Below are positions 45,658-55,815 of a stretch of DNA of 64,000 bases, piece after piece. The notes under the pieces were generated by a model. It was not told where the DNA came from, did not search any database, and was given only the letters and a program-made list of their open reading frames with translations. How positions within the stretch are numbered: the first letter of the stretch is position 1; each line of letters opens with the position of its first letter. This DNA comes from Nematopogon swammerdamellus (lineage: Eukaryota; Arthropoda; Insecta; Lepidoptera; Adelidae). A program made the translations under genes and the position numbers. The stretch covers positions 27,917,558 to 27,981,557 of the forward strand of contig OX336336.1 of NCBI GenBank assembly GCA_946902875.1. The letters run 5' to 3'.

Positions 45658-46383
45658 GAAACAGTTTTTATTTCACACTTTTTAGTTATATCACATAACA
45701 AGTTCTGCGTAGAAATGCGCGTTAAACCGACGACGTGTTTTTCCAGTGACACACTTAACAGTCCATATCTTGAAAACTACTAAACCGATTTTGATAAAAC
45801 TTGCACTATTCCCTAACTTGGAAGATACTCAATCAATTAAAAATTCTTGAACAAATCGTGCACAAACTGCAAATTTGGCACACCTATTTGGAAGCCGAAA
45901 TAGACTATAACATATACGAATATTGTGCAATTCCAACATACACACGTACGGGTCGAATTGATAACTTCCGTTTGTCGAAGTCGGTTAAAAATACAGTATT
46001 ACGTCGAACATCGAATAATGGCGGCTAATAGCGGCATCGCCGAAAGATGAAAGTCGTTCTCAAACAAAAGAAAATATAAAATTCAATAGATAATAAATGA
46101 ATAACGACCCACCATTTTATTACCGCCTGGTAAGCCAGCGGTGACACGCCGCCGTGCTCACAAAAGCCTCATTTCATAGCGAAGCGGACGGGGGCACTCA
46201 GCCCTTGATAATGGCCGGAGCAGGGATGCATTTTCTATGACCTTTGTGTCGAAGTAGACACGCGACCGTCTGTTCTGTACCTACACGCCACTTCGACGCT
46301 AGTTCGCGGCGGAACCGCGGTGCTGAAACTCGTGAATAGCCGCGGAGTTCGCTGTGATGAAATGTTTCTATAAAGAAACTATA
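45658..46383. other. Unassigned stretch
   Basis: 45760-45810 has AAACTACTAAACCGATTTTG, a motif seen in many lepidopteran repeats. 46180-46370 is GC-richer without a recognised frame. Confidence 0.35.
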
Positions 46384-46432
46384 TACAGGGTGGCGCTAAA
46401 TTAATGACACATTTTCATTTAGCTAGAACTTT
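46384..46432. repeat. End fragment of a mariner-like element
   Basis: TACAGGGTGGCGCTAAATTA resembles a Tc1/mariner terminal repeat. Only this end is present; family D follows. Confidence 0.4.
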
Positions 46433-46864
46433 TTAGAGTTCCGTGTACGGTACGGGACCCTATTACTAAGACTACGTCGTCTGTCTGTCTGTCCGTCCGT
46501 CTGTCCGAGGACTGTATCTCTTGAACCGTAATAGGTAGCCCGTTGAAATTTTCACAGAATATGTGTTATTATGGCCGATATAACAACAAATAATAAAAAT
46601 AAAAAAAGTAAAAAATTCACGGGTGTCCCCATAGAAGAAACCAAAAAGTGTATTCGCGCGCGCCATCTACCGAATAGATTATGAAGCATTTTAACTAATA
46701 TGTAAATAACTTAAAAATACATATATTTAAATAACATGACATTTAACTAATATGAAGCATTTCATAACACGCCATCTAGATGGTGTGAGTGGCGGCGCTA
46801 GCCATGACATGGCGATACGGAACTCTCGGTGCGCGAGTTCGACTCGCACTTGGCCGGTTTTTTT
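46433..46864 (-). repeat. Family D, full length
   Basis: AGAGTTCCGTGTACGGTACG to GACTCGCACTTGGCCGGTTT. A duplicated stretch around TAACATGACATTTAACTAAT makes it slightly longer than others. Confidence 0.85.
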
Positions 46865-47077
46865 AAATAAAGAAAATGTAATATATATTTTTTAATACAT
46901 ATAATAGACCTATAGACCCGCAAAATTATTTCTATTTGGTTTTGAATATTATGTTATCCTTCAAATGAGGACCTCCAGCGTCAATGCTAATTTGAGCCCT
47001 TTTTAAAGCATTTTCCACCACGCTTCTCAAAACATCCGGTGTTATGTTCTGATTTCTTGTCGAATATTGGGTTTTAG

Positions 47078-47262
47078 CAACCCGGCCGGGATAAACCCTA
47101 CCACCTAGTAAGTTAAGAAGGGAAGGGACCTACAGTTTTTCTGTGGAATCCGAACCACGGTCAGCCTCCAACGATCGAGCGGTCACCCATCCAAGTACTG
47201 ACCGCGGCCAGGTGTGCTTAACAACAGTCGACCGACCGCACCACTGAGCTACCGAGGCTGAC
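47078..47262 (-). repeat. SINE A head half
   Basis: GTCAGCCTCGGTAGCTCAGT, GGTCAGTACTTGGATGGGTG and core to CCGGCCGGG; the tail is missing. Confidence 0.82.
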
Positions 47263-47379
47263 AAAATTGATTTGTTTCTCAAAATCTTAATATCAACAAC
47301 ATAAAGGCTGCCGAACGCCTTCAGGTAAAACAGATGAGCTACAAAATGAATTCTAGGTAAGTCCTTATCTATATTAGAA

Positions 47380-47580
47380 GTCAGTCCGCGGCCTTGCCTG
47401 GGGGAGTGTCTCCGCGGGGGTGCGGGCGCGGGGGAGTCAAGGTCGTCCCCCGCGCACCCCCCGGCGCCGCCCCCCGTGCAGACAGGACGAGCCCCCGGCA
47501 GGCAGGGCAGGTAAGTGCGGATCCTATCGAGCGGGGCAATTTGTAGGAGGCACTCACTCGCTCGCTGTTTCTGACATGAA
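47380..47580 (+). other. GC-rich non-repeat patch with splice-donor-like site
   Basis: About 130 bases of very GC-rich sequence run into GGGCAGGTAAGTGCGG (GT near 47512), a strong donor match. It could be a non-coding 5' exon on the plus strand or chance. No start codon with a recognised protein. Confidence 0.25.
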
Positions 47581-47599
47581 TAGTAATACTATTATAGGT

Positions 47600-47790
47600 A
47601 GCGTATATATATTTCCCCTGCTCATATATTTCCCCCCAAATACAGTCTCGGGTCCTTCAAGAGGGGCGTGAATGGGCACCTGTCAGGCCGGCATGGCATT
47701 CGCAACACCCGAATACGACCATGGGCGCCGTTAGACACCTCATGGGTGCCTCGACGCCATATGTCGAGCTAACAATAAAAAAAAAAGAGT
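47600..47790 (+). repeat. LINE P 3' end, 5'-truncated copy
   Basis: ATATATTTCCCCCCAAATAC, CTTCAAGAGGGGCGTGAATG and ATGTCGAGCTAACAATAAAA, nearly identical to the 3' end of the 30.4-kb LINE but in the opposite orientation. Confidence 0.88.
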
Positions 47791-47794
47791 TTAT

Positions 47795-48330
47795 ACAGCC
47801 CGGGTTGCTACCACCGCACTGAATGAAACGTCGGTCGAAACGGCTATGTAAATCGTGTTTTCCGTTCAGTTCAGTGTAGCCGACACGAAATGAAGAGAAG
47901 CACTGACATGGCACCTAGTTCACACGGTGTTATTATTTTTTTTTATGTGATCCAGCATGGGTGGCTGTGCCGAGAGACCATTGGTGCAGTCGACAGAGCC
48001 AAAATCACCTCTCCTCGCAAAACCACGCTCAGTTAGGTGCCATGCCAGCAGATTTCTTGAAGACACCCAGGTTAAAGGATTCAGGAAATACACTCGCCGG
48101 AAGACAGTTCCACACTCTAGCGGTGCGACAAAGAAACGATTTAGAGAACCGATGGGTTCAACAACAAAAGGGTGCTGAGTCTCTCTGCGACGAGTCATGC
48201 GGAGATAGGACGGGTGGCAATAAGGGATGCTAGTTCCGCAGAGCAGCGTCCGTGATTGGACATGGGTTATGGGCGGACATTACGGATGTTTTTGGTGATG
48301 TAGCCAACCGTGTCAGTTTCCATAAAAAAA
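47795..48330 (+). repeat. SINE A tail half, split by a LINE H insertion
   Basis: CCGGGTTGCTACCACCGCAC to CACACGGTGTTATT (47935), then GGGCGGACATTACGGATG (from 48270) to GTGTCAGTTTCCATAAAAAA. The LINE piece sits between. Confidence 0.75.
47936..48262 (-). pseudogene. LINE family H fragment inside SINE A
   Basis: The minus strand carries TRRRETQHPFVV, CGTVFRRVYF and the 3' UTR ending CATGCTGGATCACATAAAAA. Internal deletion between the two protein pieces. Confidence 0.75.
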
Positions 48331-48484
48331 GTCTCGGTGGACGTTTATCTGTCGGTAAAAGTGAAATTTCTCATAAATTTGACAGGAGTTAACCGCCAGA
48401 TACAATTCAGTCGGAGGTTGTGAAATAGACCCTAAGACTAGTTTTATTGGAATTTTAAATCATGGATGGTAGTGAAGTAAGAAA

Positions 48485-48735
48485 AAACCGGGCAAGTGCG
48501 AGTCGAACTCGCGCACTGAGGGTTCCGTATCGCCATGTCATGGTGAGCGCCACTCACGCCATCTATGGCGTGTTTATGAAATGCTTCATATTAGTTGAAA
48601 TTCATGATTAGTTAAAATGCTTCATACTCTTACGTACGAGTACGTTAAACGGTCGGTTTATTTTGCTTTATTCCCAAGCATGTGGTTTGGCCCCTCCGAC
48701 TCAGCCACTCATACCGGATTACATAAAAAAAAGGA
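48485..48735 (+). repeat. Family D start, then SINE B tail
   Basis: GGGCAAGTGCGAGTCGAACT to about 48640 is the first third of D. At 48678 the SINE B 3' end begins (CCCCTCCGACTCAGCCACTC) and ends in an A-run. Confidence 0.7.
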
Positions 48736-48904
48736 TCGTGGCACGTGGAGATTCGTTTTCTCTGCCTACCCCGCTGGGCGCAGATTTACGCATGTATCTT
48801 CTGTCTATGTCGGTGCGTACTGCGTAGTGTGACGAGTGAAATAACGGCACGAAACTGGATAGATAGAACGCTTTGCTAGAGTCCAGCGCAATCCAACCCT
48901 GTAG

Positions 48905-49172
48905 TGAAGTACGAAAAAACTATTTATAAAAAATATAAAAACCGACTTCAAAAATGTATGAAAAAAAAAAATCGAACCCTTGAGCTGAAGGCGGTGCAAA
49001 AGAAGGCTACACAAATCACAAAGGATATCAATATCATCCACTCATGTTTTCTTTCATGCATCATTTTTGTTTGCTTTAGCACCGCCTTCAACTCTAGGGT
49101 TCGATTTTTTTTATTTCATACATTTGTGAAGGCGGCTTTTATATTTTTTATAAATAGTTTTTTATTTCACAG
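48905..49172. repeat. Fold-back MITE (family S), ~105-bp arms
   Basis: ACTATTTATAAAAAATATAA, AAATGTATGAAA, AATCGAACCCTTGAG and GAAGGCGGTGC on the left appear inverted on the right (GCACCGCCTTCAACTCTAGG). One arm also occurs at 26490-26580. Confidence 0.78.
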
Positions 49173-49186
49173 TTTTTTTTAGTAAT

Positions 49187-49470
49187 TGTATTGTATTGTT
49201 TATTGATCATTCATATGGCAGTTAGACTGCTCTCGAACTTGTCACAATTTGTTCTATCCGGTTCGATTACACCCACGAAGAAGAACCGACAAGAAACTTC
49301 GCAGGGTATTTTTTAAACATATTTTTACAAGAATTTAGTGACTAGCCACATAATAACACAGCCCATAGTCTATCTAAAACACAGCTTGAGAGCAAGATTA
49401 ACAATTTTGCTGAGAGTTCTGACTACAAAAACTTATTAATTAAGTGAATCAGGTGTAAAGAGCCTTTGAT
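49187..49470 (-). repeat. Family L, long copy
   Basis: Nearly identical to 19527-19810, including GTGTAAAGAGCCTTTG at the end. Confidence 0.75.
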
Positions 49471-49919
49471 GTTTTGCTATTTGTTTACTCGGCAGAATCG
49501 CTCGGCCTTCGGCCTCGCGATTCCGCCTGACTTTTCAATCCGATCTTGACCAAATTAAAACGGAACCACCTCAGGGTTATCCTCTTTCTAACAAAAAAAG
49601 TCAGAATGAAAAAAAAATTCAAAATCGGCCCACAATTGACGGGAGTAATCGCGTAACAAACACACAAAAACAAACAGTCGAATTGAGAATCTCCTCTTTT
49701 TTGGAAGTCGTTTGAAAAAGGGTGTGAAGACTTAGAAAAGGAGTGTGTAGAGCCGGTGTGAGGGTGTGGGGGTGGCGGACGGAGGCGCGGGAACGACACA
49801 AATAAGTGTGGCGAAAGCAATTACTCGCGTCGCCGGCGGAGAGGAATCCTGGGCCGGGCGCCACGCAAGGTGTTCGCACGGGGTCACTACTTTAGGTCCT
49901 CGTTAAAAAAATGCGATAT
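49471..49919. other. Unassigned; one GGCCTTCGGCC unit
   Basis: CGCTCGGCCTTCGGCCTCGC at about 49500 is a single unit of the minisatellite. The remainder contains short frames without recognised domains. Confidence 0.4.
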
Positions 49920-49961
49920 CGCCAAGTTCGAGCGCTGGTGGAACTGCGCTCGAACTTGGCG
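49920..49961. repeat. Perfect 15-bp stem, 12-base loop
   Basis: CGCCAAGTTCGAGCG (49920-49934) is exactly inverted at 49947-49961. Confidence 0.8.
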
Positions 49962-50010
49962 TTGGTTCCAATTAAGGGTAGAAGAGTTAAAATTAATTCG
50001 CATTTTTTTT

Positions 50011-50264
50011 CTGGAAACTGACACGGTTGTCTCCTACTTATATCCGTGATATCAGCTCATATACATAACACGTTGGTGAACTAGGTGCCATGTCAGTGCT
50101 TCCCTTCGTTTGTGACGGCTGCATTGAACTGGACGGAAAATAGCCGTTTTAACTGACCTATCATTCAGTGGGATAGTACCGACCCGGGCGGGTTAAACCG
50201 TACCACCTAGTAAGGTAAGAAGGGAAGGGAAAAACAGTTTTACGCGGAATCCGAATCACGGTCA
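50011..50264 (-). repeat. SINE A tail half, diverged
   Basis: GTGTCAGTTTCCAG tail, core with CTACTAGGTGGTACGG... on the minus strand; ends at GTGATTCGGATTCCGC. Confidence 0.75.
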
Positions 50265-50449
50265 TTGCATGTTGATATTTATTTAAAGGAAATTTACTTT
50301 TAGTACTCGTATCATACGTAGACTCTGCAAACGCAGTATTTCATAAAACAAAGTAACTTACTCCATGACCATCCCTTACAGATTTATTATTAGTATTGAC
50401 TACATTAGCAAATTGTCTCTTCCCCGCCGTATTGTCGACGTAGTACAGT

Positions 50450-50690
50450 TTCGACGTGCAGCGGCAACACGACGGGCGGGCGGATAGGAAGGAAGGAGCC
50501 GGCGGCGGCGGAGGCTGCGGCGCGCGGGAGGCGTGCGGAGCGGGAGGTAAGGGGGGCGGGGGGGGGGGGGGGGGGGGCAGGGGACGCGCCGGACGCGGCG
50601 CCTGATCGATCGGAGCCTCCAGATAGGAGGCAAGCCGCACGCACCACACTGCCGAGACGCAATCGGGAGCTGTATCACTATTCCAAGTTA
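50450..50690. other. GC-rich patch with poly-G run
   Basis: A G-run around 50550-50578 (20-plus G with one C) sits in a GC-rich, non-recurring segment. The Pro-rich frames on the minus strand come from this run. It could be a promoter-type patch or quadruplex-forming DNA. Confidence 0.4.
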
Positions 50691-50694
50691 TCAT

Positions 50695-51092
50695 GCGGCG
50701 GGTGGCCGAGTGGTTTGGGCATCGGCTTCTCATGCGACAGGTCCGAGGTTCAAATCCGGTCGGCGTGTACCAATGAGTTTTGTTCTGACGAAAAAAATTA
50801 CGTGCGTACCTACACCTGCTGCTTCACCGTTCGGAACCGGTGTAAAACTGTTGGTCCCTCCCTTCCCTTGCCACTTACTAGGTGGTAGGCTCAAATTGTA
50901 GCCGACTGGGTTGATACCACCGTACTGGATGTAAGATGGCCGCATAGCAGCCTCGGCTGTGTTCTCCTCTAGTCCATTATAGCCAGCAATCCAGGGAAGT
51001 CTCCGCTATGGCACCTACGTTCTCGGAGGTGATATTGGGTGGTCGGAGCATGTGCTTTGGCCCCTCCGACTCAGCCACCCATACCGGATCAC
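50695..51092 (+). repeat. SINE B, full-length reference copy
   Basis: GCGGCGGGTGGCCGAGTGGT, GGTTCAAATCC B box, AAAACTGTTGGTCCC, CTAGGTGGTAGG, TACCACCGTACTGG, and tail GACTCAGCCACCCATACCGG. Confidence 0.88.
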
Positions 51093-51553
51093 ACTCAGGC
51101 GAATACACTTTTGAACTGTTCACTGATTTTGCTAAATACTCATTTGGCAGAAGTTTACTCAGTAGATAGCTTAATGATAGATACTTAAGTAAGGCACGAA
51201 GACAGTTCTACGCTGTATGATTTTGGAAAGACCGCGGCAAGGTGAGACGTGAGGTAAAAATACGTGCATACCTCCCGATCAAACCCGCTTTTTAATAAAA
51301 AAAAAAACCGCAATCAAATCGGACCATCCGTTTGGGAGCTACGATGCCACAGGCAGACACACCCATACACATACACGCGTACACCTCTCTTTTTTCGTCG
51401 GGGTTAAAAATGAAATTGAATGAATGACAATTAAATTAAATTGAATGAATTAAAATGTTGTAGTCGGGCTATTCTTGTCTATTCGCCGACTACAGCATTT
51501 TCGATCAACTTTCCTTGCTTATTTCTTTCGCCTTTTGTAGACAGGTTTTATAA
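51093..51553. other. Mixed repeat debris
   Basis: 51185-51255 is a fragment of family C (GGCACGAAGACAG, GGCAAGGTGAGACG). 51290-51400 has a motif ending in CACAGGCAGACACACCC that recurs at 59630-59680. Confidence 0.45.
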
Positions 51554-51776
51554 AAAGTTAAATTACAAATTTAAAAAACCCCCGACCCTTAAAAAGTAAA
51601 AAATAATTTCCGTTTACTTTAAAAGAGTCGGGAGACCGCTAAGTAAATTCCTTAGCGTACCTCTGATTTTTTATATTTTATTTACTTAGCGGTCCCCCGA
51701 CTCCTTTAAGTAAGTAAACGGAAATATTTTTTTACTTTTAAGCGTCGGGGTTTTTTAAATTTGTAATTTAACTTCT
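51554..51776. repeat. Fold-back MITE (family K)
   Basis: AAATTACAAATTTAAAAAAC, CCCGACCCTTAAAAAGTAAA and AATTTCCGTTTACTT on the left are inverted on the right. The loop region has CCGCTAAGTAAATTCC and its own inverse TTTACTTAGCGGTC. Copies at 42588 and 59416. Confidence 0.82.
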
Positions 51777-51913
51777 ATTTCAAGCTTTTTTAAAAGAAAC
51801 GCATGAAAGTCGGTCCACTTTTTAAGATAATCAATTTTTTAATTACTTAATTATTTGATTACAGACATAGCTAACAACCATCCCGATTAAACCAGCTTTC
51901 TAATAAAAAACAC

Positions 51914-51939
51914 CGCAACACACACACACACACACACAC
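51914..51939. repeat. (CA)n microsatellite
   Basis: About 12 CA repeats. Confidence 0.9.
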
Positions 51940-52049
51940 GTCAAACTTATAACACCCCTCCGTTTTTTTCGTCAGGGCTTAAAAAATATTATCAACAAGG
52001 TGCTCAGAATGTTTGGATGACAGGATGTTTTTTTTTTTTTTTTTTTTTA

Positions 52050-52376
52050 TGGAAACTGACACGGTTGGCTACATCACCTACAACATCCGTGATGTCAGCC
52101 CATAACACCGGTTGAACTTGGTGCCACGTCAATGTTTCCCTTCGGTCGTGCCGGCTACACTGAACTGGACGGAAAACACAAACTATTTACATAGCCGTTT
52201 CGACCGACCTTTCATTCAGTGCGGTGGTACCAACCCGGGCGGGATAAACCCTACCACCTGGTAATATAAGAAGGGAGTCATATCCCTTAGTCGCCTTTTA
52301 CGACATACACGGGAAGAGATGCAGTGGGGCTATTCTTTTAAAGTACCGGCCCCACACGGTACAACACGGTACACGG
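52050..52376 (-). repeat. Chimeric SINE: family C head joined to SINE A core and tail
   Basis: On the minus strand GTACCGTGTGGGGCCGGTAC and CGTAAAAGGCGACTAAGGGA lead via TATGACTCCCTTCTTATATT into CAGGTGGTAGGGTTTATCCC and the normal A tail. The same junction is at 58072-58388, so this is a propagating chimera. Confidence 0.8.
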
Positions 52377-52683
52377 TTTGCGTCGAAGACAAACTTGGAA
52401 TAGAGCTAACTGAAGAAGTAACTGGTAAATTGAGTAATCGCGAACTGGAGGCTGCGGAGCAAGAGGAGTAATATTGTTTATATTAATAACTAGTTTCTGC
52501 CCGCGGCTTCGCTCGCGGTAGACTCGGTTTAATAGCAAATCCGATTTACACGCAAATATGATAACAACCGATCTTTTCTCTTATATTCTCTCTCTCTCTC
52601 CCCCTCCCTCGCTCCCTCCACCCCTCCGTACTTCTCAGCCCTCCATCCGGCACTACTATTCGACACTAAATTCCGTTCATACT
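52377..52683. other. Helitron-end relic and pyrimidine-rich stretch
   Basis: CTAGTTTCTGCCCGCGGCTT at 52491 is a minus-strand Helitron 3' end (CTAG with hairpin). Its 5' partner was not found. (TC)n runs at 52581-52600. Confidence 0.5.
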
Positions 52684-53382
52684 AGTAATACCCCGCTTTA
52701 CGCGAAGGATGCGTTCCACAAGAAATCGCGTTAAGTGAAATTCGCGTATATCGGGGCTTGATAAAAAGAGAAATAAATATGCAAATACATACATACTTAT
52801 TCCATCTTTAATTTAAACATTTACTAATTCGTTAATACAATTTTAGTTTAATAACTAAATAAAACAACTAAAAAATGCTTACCATAAGCATTAGTTTTAC
52901 GAAAATAAACATCCAAAGTTTTTTGAGTTGAGTTTCTTCTTCGTTCTTGCAAAATGCGCTCGTAACATTCAACACTATTTTTACCCGACTACGGCGAAGC
53001 AAAAAGGAGGGTTATGTGTTTGACCGGTATGTATGTATGTATGTACGTATGTATGTATGTATGTATGTATGTATGTTCATCTGTTCCCTCATAACTTCTA
53101 AACTACTTATCACAATTTGACAAATGAGGTATCGTTGAAAGCGTCTTGATCGTCCGCTGGTTATAGGCTATGTGACGCCACACAAAATTGACTATGGCGC
53201 ACTCTAGATGACAAAAAGTCAAGATCTAAAAAAAAAAATTTTCTTAATGATGCCGTGTTGGGTATCAAATGAAAGGGCTTAATTAGCACATTTCAAAAAT
53301 ATATATATTGTTAGCTATTGCTTTCGGATTTGCTTGCATGCACCCGATAATTGGTAATAATTTCCAAATAAAATAAAATCAG

Positions 53383-53733
53383 GCCTCATTCCATACATAT
53401 ATACATACATATCACACACGCTGAATCCCGACAATCGGGGTAAGCAGAGTAATCGGTGTTGTGCTGCAAGAACTCTTGTCAATTACAGCACAACACCGAC
53501 CACCACGTTTCGCAAAGGATTCGAACAAGATTAAATCGATCAAGCAGCAAGTATGGCACGAAGACCCACCTGCTGCATGACTCGGTGGAAGTACCGTGCC
53601 AAGGTGAGAGGTGGCGAGCCTGTCGCCCTTTAGCACGGCATCTTGTCCTTATCCCTTAGTCGCCTTTTACGACATGCATGGGGAGAAATGCAGTGGGGAT
53701 ATTCTTTTTAAGTATCGACCCCACACGGTACTC
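53383..53733 (-). repeat. Family C, full copy
   Basis: Same order as 17346-17701, and very similar to it (GAACAAGATTAAATCGATCA, CACCTGCTGCATGA). (ATAC)n-type tail at 53388-53408. Confidence 0.82.
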
Positions 53734-53804
53734 GGCCTCATTCCAAACCTACCCAAATACATCCTACTTAAAACCATCTTAATATTATAAACGCGAAAGT
53801 TTGT

Positions 53805-54335
53805 AAATGAGTTGCGTTCAGGAAGACGATAAACCTACTCAAAGATAAAAAGTAACTAAGGGCGAGGCAGAAGGCCGAGCTGCGTTCAGGAAGTAGATAA
53901 ACCTTCTTAAAGACAGTAACTGAGGGCGAGGCCGAAGGCCGATCTGCGTTCAGGAAGAGGATAAACCATCTTTAAGAAAGTAAGTAACCAAGAGCGAGGC
54001 CGAAGGCCGAGCTGCGTTCGGGAAGCCTAAACATTCTCGAAGAAAGTAAGTAACAACAGGCGAGGCCGAAGGCCGAGCTGCGTTCAGGAAGAGGATAAAC
54101 TTTTTTGAAGACAGTAAGTAACTATGGGCGAGGCCGAAGGCCGAGCTGCGTTCAGGAAGAGGATAAACCATCTTTAAGAAAGTAAGCAACAAAGGGCGAG
54201 GCCGAAGGCCGAGCTGCGTTCAGGAAGAGGATAACCTTTTCGAAGAAAGTAAGTAACAGAGGGCGAGTCAGAAGATCGAGCTGCGTTCAGGAAGACTATA
54301 ATCATCTCGAAGAAAGTAACTTCTTAGCTACTTAT
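53805..54335. repeat. Minisatellite block 1 (GAGGCCGAAGGCCGAG orientation)
   Basis: About eight units of 60-70 bp: GGGCGAGGCCGAAGGCCGAG, CTGCGTTCAGGAAGAGGATA, then AAGAAAGTAAGTAAC-type spacer. Confidence 0.92.
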
Positions 54336-54344
54336 TTCGAAAAA

Positions 54345-55255
54345 GAATTATCCTCTTCCTGAACGCATCTCGCCCTTCGGCCTCGCCCATAGTTACTTAC
54401 TGTCTACGAGAAGGTTTATAGTCTTCCCGAACGCAGCTCGGCCTTCGGCCTCTCCCTTAGTTACTTACTGTTTACGAGAAGGTTTATAGTCTTCCCGAAC
54501 GCAGCTCGGTCTTCGGCCTCGCCCTTTTTATTTAATTACTTTCTTAAAGATGGTTTATCCTCTTCATGAACGCAGCTCGGCCTTCGGCCTCTCCCATATA
54601 CTTACTGTCTTCGAGAAAGTTTATCATCTTCCTGAACGCAGCTCGGCCTTCGGCCTCGCCCTTTCTTACTTACTTTCTTCGAGAAGGTTTATAGTCTTTC
54701 CGAACGCAGCTCGCCCTTCGGCCTCGCCCTCAGTTACTTACTTTCTTAAATATGGTTTATCCTCTTCCTGAACGCAGCTCGGCCTTCAGCCTCGCCCATA
54801 GTTACTTACTGTCTTCGGGAAAGTTTATCGTCTTCCTGAACACAGCTCGGCCTTCGGCCTCGCCCTTTGTTACTTACTTTCTTCGAGAAGGTTTATAGTT
54901 TTCCCGAACGCAGCTCGGCCTTCGGCCTGGCCCTCAGTTACTTACTTTCTTAAAGATGGTTTATCCTCTTCCTGAACGCAGCTCGGCCTTCGGCCTCGCC
55001 CATGGTTACTTACTGTCTTCGGGAAGGTTTATAGTCTTCCCGAACGCAGCTCGGCCTTCGGCCTCGCCCTCAGTTAGTTACTTTCTTAAAGATGGTTCAT
55101 CCTCTTCCTGAGCGCCGCTCGGCCTTCGGCCTCGCCCATAGTTGCTTACTTTCTTCGAGAAAGTTTGTCGTCTTCCTGAACGCAGCTCGGCCTTCGGCCT
55201 CGCCCTTTGTTACTTACTTTCTTCGAGTCGGTTTATCGTTTACCTGAACCCAGCT
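54345..55255. repeat. Minisatellite block 2, inverted orientation
   Basis: About thirteen units with GAACGCAGCTCGGCCTTCGG, CCTCGCCC and TTACTTACTTTCTTCGAGAA. Together with block 1 it forms a mirror-image array around about 54340. The open frames here are products of the repeat. Confidence 0.92.
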
Positions 55256-55378
55256 TGCCCATAAGGACTATGGTACACATGTTAAAATTATAAAACAGTA
55301 AAACCTAAACAAACAAAACATGTAAAACGGCTCTGCAAATACTTTATCACGAAGTTATATCCCCAAAATAATTAAAAT

Positions 55379-55815
55379 AAAAAATAAGTTCTAAAACTAA
55401 AACCCGACTACTGAAAAATCACGCTCTAAAAAGTATGAAACAAGAAAATGTTCTCATCTGAAATTGTTATGTACAAACTATTCAATATTTTATCGTCTAT
55501 TAAATAAACAACTTACACGTAATATATTTTAATGTATTTAATAAATATTCATAGTGTTGTTCAGAGGATAGCCGTGGTCGTATGCCACCTACCCTATAGG
55601 GCAAAGTGGCATACGACCATGGCTATCCTCTGAACAACACTATGAATATTTATTAAATACATTAAAATATATTACGTGTAAGTTGTTTATTTAATAGACG
55701 ATAAAATATTGAATAGTTTGTACATAACAATTTCAGATGAGAACATTTTCTTGTTTCATACTTTTTAGAGCGTGATTTTTCAGTAGTCGGGTTTTAGTTT
55801 TAGAACTTATTTTTT
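55379..55815. repeat. Near-perfect hairpin: two 210-bp arms, 17-base loop
   Basis: Arms 55379-55588 and 55606-55815 are reverse complements with one mismatch (in GATAGCCGTGG / CCATGGCTATC). The arms are otherwise AT-rich and non-coding. No duplicated target was seen beside it. The high identity means recent formation, active conversion, or selection. Confidence 0.93.

Larger units (their letters stand above)
53778..55260 (+). mobile_element. Helitron-derived block carrying the minisatellite
   Basis: After A 53777 the sequence TCTTAATATTATAAACGCGA looks like a plus-strand Helitron 5' end. The rest is minisatellite in two opposite blocks. No CTAG end with hairpin was found, so the 3' border is approximate and the call is tentative. 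Confidence 0.5.

Noticed and set aside
50341..50733. Proline-rich frames on the minus strand
   Set aside because: Generated by the poly-G run and GC-rich DNA; no splice or domain support.
54550..54771. Repeated ERSSAFGL-type peptide frames
   Set aside because: They are translations of the GGCCTTCGGCC minisatellite unit, whose length happens to keep a frame open.
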